A stretch of DNA of 64,000 nt, taken from positions 1,612,001 to 1,676,000 of the forward strand of contig JBLDXI010000029.1 of assembly GCA_047495785.1 (NCBI GenBank), read 5' to 3'. A program made the translations under genes and the position numbers. Under the pieces are notes generated by a model. The model had not been told where the DNA came from and ran no database searches. It worked only from the letters and a program-made list of their open reading frames with translations. Positions 60,091-64,000 of this stretch are shown here, piece after piece (within the stretch, counting starts at the first letter, position 1; each line of letters starts with the position of its first letter). The DNA is from Lepidodermella squamata (Eukaryota > Gastrotricha).

Positions 60091-60600
60091 AGTGGATTTG
60101 CGATTTCAAAATAAGATATAAAGTGAAGTCGCCCTTCGAAAGTTCCCCGCAAGTTGGCGAGACTCGATCTGAGAAGATAAGGCAGTTGGCACGGTAAAGT
60201 GTCACGTTAACTCCATTCCCATGAAGAATAGAATGATTTAACCATTATTTTTATGCATTCAACTCTTTACCGCCTCACGGTTTTACTCTCCTTTCGGACG
60301 CCATAAAAATAAGATATAAATAAATGGGTGATTATGACGTCAATTTGTCAGTGCTCAAGGCTAGCTTCTTCGCATAACTTCTGTACGTGCTACGTGCGCG
60401 AAAAAGCATTTTTCTCAATAACTTGTTTAACCAGTTGTCATTCATAACGCTGTAGTTTCCGTCAAAACTTGCCGGCGGCTTAAGGTTTGAGTGTATACTT
60501 TGAAAGCAGGTGAGTATTCGAGTCGATTTCGACAAGAGTTTGCTGCATCAGTTCAGTATGAGCTTTTCGTGATAAAACGTTTTTTAAATATTCAACTTCT

Positions 60601-60924
60601 ATGGCAAACTTCGCAGTGTTCATCGGTGTTATGGTGAGGCTGGGCAACATTTTTTAACTATTTCATCTTTTAATTTTCCAACAGGCCGCTTTCGGACTAT
60701 TTTTTTTGACTGAAGGCCACGAGGTTGCCGAGCAGCAAGAGACAGCTAGAGAAGAGCCATGCATTACGCCGTGGGGAACGCCTGGCACACTGAGAAGAAT
60801 ACCTGGTGCAGGTTGCGTTGAGAATGGACACGTTGTAACATCCCCTCCCAAAGCTCCCGCCAGCTGTAAAACTCGTGAAGGCAAGCCGGGTTATAAGAGA
60901 GGCAGCATGTGCGTCCGATTATGA
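60601..60924 (+). CDS. Small secreted four-Cys protein
   Basis: Exons 60601-60633 and 60685-60924, joined by a 51-nt phase-0 intron, give 90 aa. The signal peptide (MANFAVFIGVMAAFGLFFL) is split by the intron. The mature part is short, polar and basic with four Cys (PCITPW..., GAGCVENG, ASCKTR, SMCVRL). AATAAA follows near 61023. Too short to assign; could be an antimicrobial-like or effector peptide, but nothing specific supports that. Confidence 0.65.
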
Positions 60925-61178
60925 ATCGCCTATGTAATTGCATGAACTGGAGAGATGAAGAGATGGAGGCGAGCAGCACATTCAATAGATGATATGCTGA
61001 GCTAAACGTGAATGCATTTAAGAATAAATCAATAGGAGAATCATGCACTTACAATTGCTTTCATTAAAAATAAAACAAAAATAAAAATAAGGTGTTCTAA
61101 AAAAATTGTCAAGAGGCACATTTACTCCAGTTCACTGCAGACATACGCAAAATATCCGCAAATGTCGATTGCAAATTT

Positions 61179-61382
61179 CGTTTGCATAATATTCTGTTCA
61201 GATTCGGATTCATCTTACTTTGCTTGGCCTGCACAACCTTCTTCTACTTTGGTTTCGGGTACTACTGGTACTTTTTGGTCGATGACCGTATTTCTGGAAT
61301 TCCATTGATGCCGATCGCCTTTTTCGAGCTGGTTGGGGTCGGTTGGTTCTACAGTTGACCGCGTTGTGCCTGCGCCAATGTA
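61179..61382 (+). pseudogene. SLC6 exon fragment pseudogene
   Basis: 204 nt align without gaps to 56524-56727 of SLC6 copy 2 (from CGTTTGCATAATATTCTG to GCCAATGTA), with about a dozen substitutions by eye, one making a TGA stop after GVGWFYS. No other SLC6 sequence flanks it. A duplicated internal exon piece, not a gene. Confidence 0.9.
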
Positions 61383-63372
61383 ATTTATTTTCCAGCGCTT
61401 ACCTTGGTGTAACGAATCGATAACAAACCCCGAATAAAGCAAAATAGAAGTCGAATTTAGAATTTCGACGCGTAGGCACAACAGGTCCTTGAGCGTTGGT
61501 CTGGCTGACAATTGTCGGTGGTCCGACGATTCGATTTTTGGCGAGTGGAAGTCACTCGGGATCCAATTAGCGCGTTGACGTGTCCATGCAAATCGAGGCT
61601 ATCGATGTAGAGGCTTATATTCAATAGATTCTTCGAACTATCTACTATCGGACCATATAATTTGCACTTTGCTTACTCTCGGACCTTCACGAGTCACGAT
61701 CATACTATTCGGAATTGTAAAACGGTGATTGTATTTTTAATTTACATTTACACAGTCTACAATTTTATGCATCAAGAAAATGCTCGGTACTCGGTACAAT
61801 ATTGAACATAGCTACTTTTGGTTACTTTTGAGCTGCCTTGTCGACTGCGAACGCTTCAGCATATTTTAGTATTTTCGGACCCCGAAACACGCTTGCCCCA
61901 AAACCTAACCCCGACTCCGTTCTGCATTTAATATCAGAAATTATTCATGAATTTCCATATCAACAATCGAAATACATAGCTAGATTTTTAGGTTGACTGC
62001 CCCGCTGCCAATTTTGGAACCCGGCAAATTTCTGGAATAATATGATTTTGGTGTCAGCCATGTGCTTGCGTTATTATTCTCCCTTCTTTCAACCTTCACG
62101 AATCAAAAGTTAAAAATATATCGAAGCTGAAGCTTTTCATGTATAATCCGAACTGTAATATTGGTTTGATTTATACTATCAGCAACATAAAGAGAGTCTG
62201 TATTAAACTAAGAGAATTAACAGTGCAACACTTTCGGGTCTGACTAGTCCCGTTAGAAATAGTCTCATTCCAAGAAAATCCGCTTCAGGCTGTATTAGCT
62301 AAATTTCACCTTAATTGTATGAAATAATAGTTCAAATTGAATGTTCTCTTCTGCCCATGTTGTAAGCAGGCGCAGACAAATCAGAGCCACGAAAACCTTA
62401 AAAATCCGAATTGATTTCGAATTTCGAATTCGAACTTTGATCACACTTTCGAAAATGTGATATCAATTAAAAAATATCAGGTTAAACTAAAATTTACACA
62501 TTTGCTTCGATCACATCCCCCACTGTGTACACGCGTAACGCAGAATAGCAGGTCAAACAAATAAATAATAAATAAATTATAATGGGGTTTGCAGCCGCAG
62601 TCATTTGAATCCATGCAACTGGCGTGGCTTGGTCATTTTTTTTATTAATTTATTGTAACAATGGCAAACAAATAGTAACTGCCAGTAAAGCAGTTCACAG
62701 CAGAATTATCGGGCTAATACGTTTTCTAAACAGCTGATTTTCTTCTTTCCAAAGTGAGATTCAGAATTGGGGGACCGGAGAATCGGGGAGGAATAAAAAC
62801 ACCCAAAGTACTGGAGAGCTGTTCGAGTTGAGAGCAGGTTCTACGTCAGAACAAGCTTGCCAAATTGTTCGCGTGGTTGAGGTCCATGTTAAAGAAAACC
62901 TTTCTATTAGTTTGTGAGCGTGATAGAACGTGATGTACGTGATTGCGCGTGCCATCACGCTTGTGCAATTACTTGATTAGCGAGATTGTATGCACTCGAA
63001 AGCATAAGAAAATACAAATTACCATAGAATACTCAATGTTCAACACTATTTCTATATCATAGATTAAGCCCTCCTTTCTCCTCCTTTCGCCATTCCCCAC
63101 ACGACGTTAAGGGCATCTTCCTCACAAGTCAGCTAGCTAACTTATTCGCGTTGTTATGGTCCAATTAAAAAAATCCTGTCTAGCAGTTCGTGAACCCTGT
63201 ACGTGATAGCGCATAGCAAAGGAGGGGGCGCGGAGAAAGGCGGGCTTGAAATCTATGTTATGGCTATCTAAGTTCAACCATTTAGTGGTTCCACGATGTC
63301 ATATTACTTCATAATACAATTATAGACTCCTACTCATACAATATCATACATGTATATAGTAATTTCCTCCAG
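61383..63372. other. Gene-free AT-rich stretch
   Basis: About 2 kb with no supported ORF, RNA gene or clear element. Confidence 0.5.
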
Positions 63373-63374
63373 TA

Positions 63375-63575
63375 CACCAGAAAAAATATTACCCTATTTT
63401 ATCTACCGAATGCATGAATTTAGTTTCGGTATCTGAATTCATGCTTTCAGTAGATAAATATCTGCATTTTTGTAGATGAATTAGGGTGATTTTGGGCATG
63501 ATCATAAATGCTGAAAATCGGTAAATTAGGAAGTCCCATTTTCTAGCACCCCACTTAGGGTGATTTTTTCTGGTG
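63375..63575. mobile_element. MITE, 201 bp
   Basis: Inverted ends CACCAGAAAAAAT...ACCCTA and TAGGGTGATTTTTTCTGGTG, with TA at each side (63373-63374 and 63576-63577). No coding capacity. Confidence 0.7.
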
Positions 63576-63577
63576 TA

Positions 63578-64000
63578 ATGATATCAGAAATAAAAACAAA
63601 TCTGCTAGTGAAAAAACTGATAACATAGCTTCCTTGCGTCCGAAACGTCGCCTGAATTATAAATTGTGATTTCACAATAAATTAAGGAAACCCAACCCCA
63701 ACACCGGTTTCTTGAAGGGCTCGACGCTGCTACATCACACACATAAAATCAAGTTTTGAATATTATATTTGTGAAAAGTTGGAGAAAAAGTATAGCCTTC
63801 ATCTATTTCCGGGTGGCAGGGCCACGCCTGTGTACTAACGAATTCCATATCCTTCGAATCGGTGATTGCCGCGCAGAACTTTTGTTGCTAGATGCAGCTC
63901 GCTGTTGGTAAACTTTTGCCATTCTCGGCAAAAAAGTGTGCTGATCGGGACGGCGGAAAACCCAAGTGAATACCAGGCCACGGTGGCCGTCAATGCAGAA
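63578..64000. other. Right edge of window, no gene seen
   Basis: No ORF or repeat with support. Confidence 0.4.

Overview
The window is nuclear DNA of a small, intron-rich invertebrate genome. It is AT-rich, with GT-AG introns that mostly cluster at 46-58 nt, AATAAA polyadenylation signals, ordinary eukaryotic gene families (class C GPCR, Ig/FN3 receptor, ankyrin, sushi, SLC6, trypsin-like, globin) and remnants of DNA transposons and a LINE. Globins with Gln at E7, many pyrimidine-rich/TTTCAG 3' splice sites and very small introns point to a nematode (perhaps an early-branching one). A tardigrade or another small-genome invertebrate cannot be excluded. All gene models were assembled by eye from phase-consistent GT-AG junctions; none has transcript support.

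Layout. 1-2163 (+): 3' part of a GABA-B-like class C GPCR. 3058-5148 (+): Ig/FN3 single-pass membrane protein with a low-complexity tail. 6576-12174 (-): secreted ankyrin-sushi-ankyrin protein of about 1605 aa. 12578-15668 (-): a shorter secreted ankyrin paralogue whose last exon is nearly identical to that of its neighbour. 16763-36120 (+): twelve globin genes in a row, all on one strand. 36121-44155: transposon and repeat-rich spacer. 44156-45041 (+): globin 13. 45193-46579 (-): trypsin-like homologue lacking catalytic His and Ser. 48409-49360 (+): globin 14. 50652-52511 (+): three tandem small secreted proteins of one unrecognised family. 52751-55027 and 55240-57325 (+): two tandem SLC6-type transporters. 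57326-64000: a pogo-like element, a broken LINE, one small Cys-containing secreted protein, a 204-bp SLC6 pseudogene fragment and a MITE.

The centrepiece is the globin array. The genes share the phase-2 intron expected at globin position B12.2, a W-E-L or equivalent E-helix start, a proximal His exactly 32 residues after the putative E7 residue, and an H-helix aromatic signature. They differ sharply in add-ons. Several start with Met-Gly and Cys/Ser patterns expected for N-myristoylation, in four cases with a Cys at position 5 that could be palmitoylated. Eight carry a CxxC motif just before the H helix, often after a long GH insert. RRxS-type sites recur in the extensions. One gene has a degenerate extra globin domain and one has lost the proximal His. 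Together they look like a locally expanded set of sensor-type globins, mostly membrane-tethered or redox-tuned, rather than oxygen carriers. That functional reading is inference.
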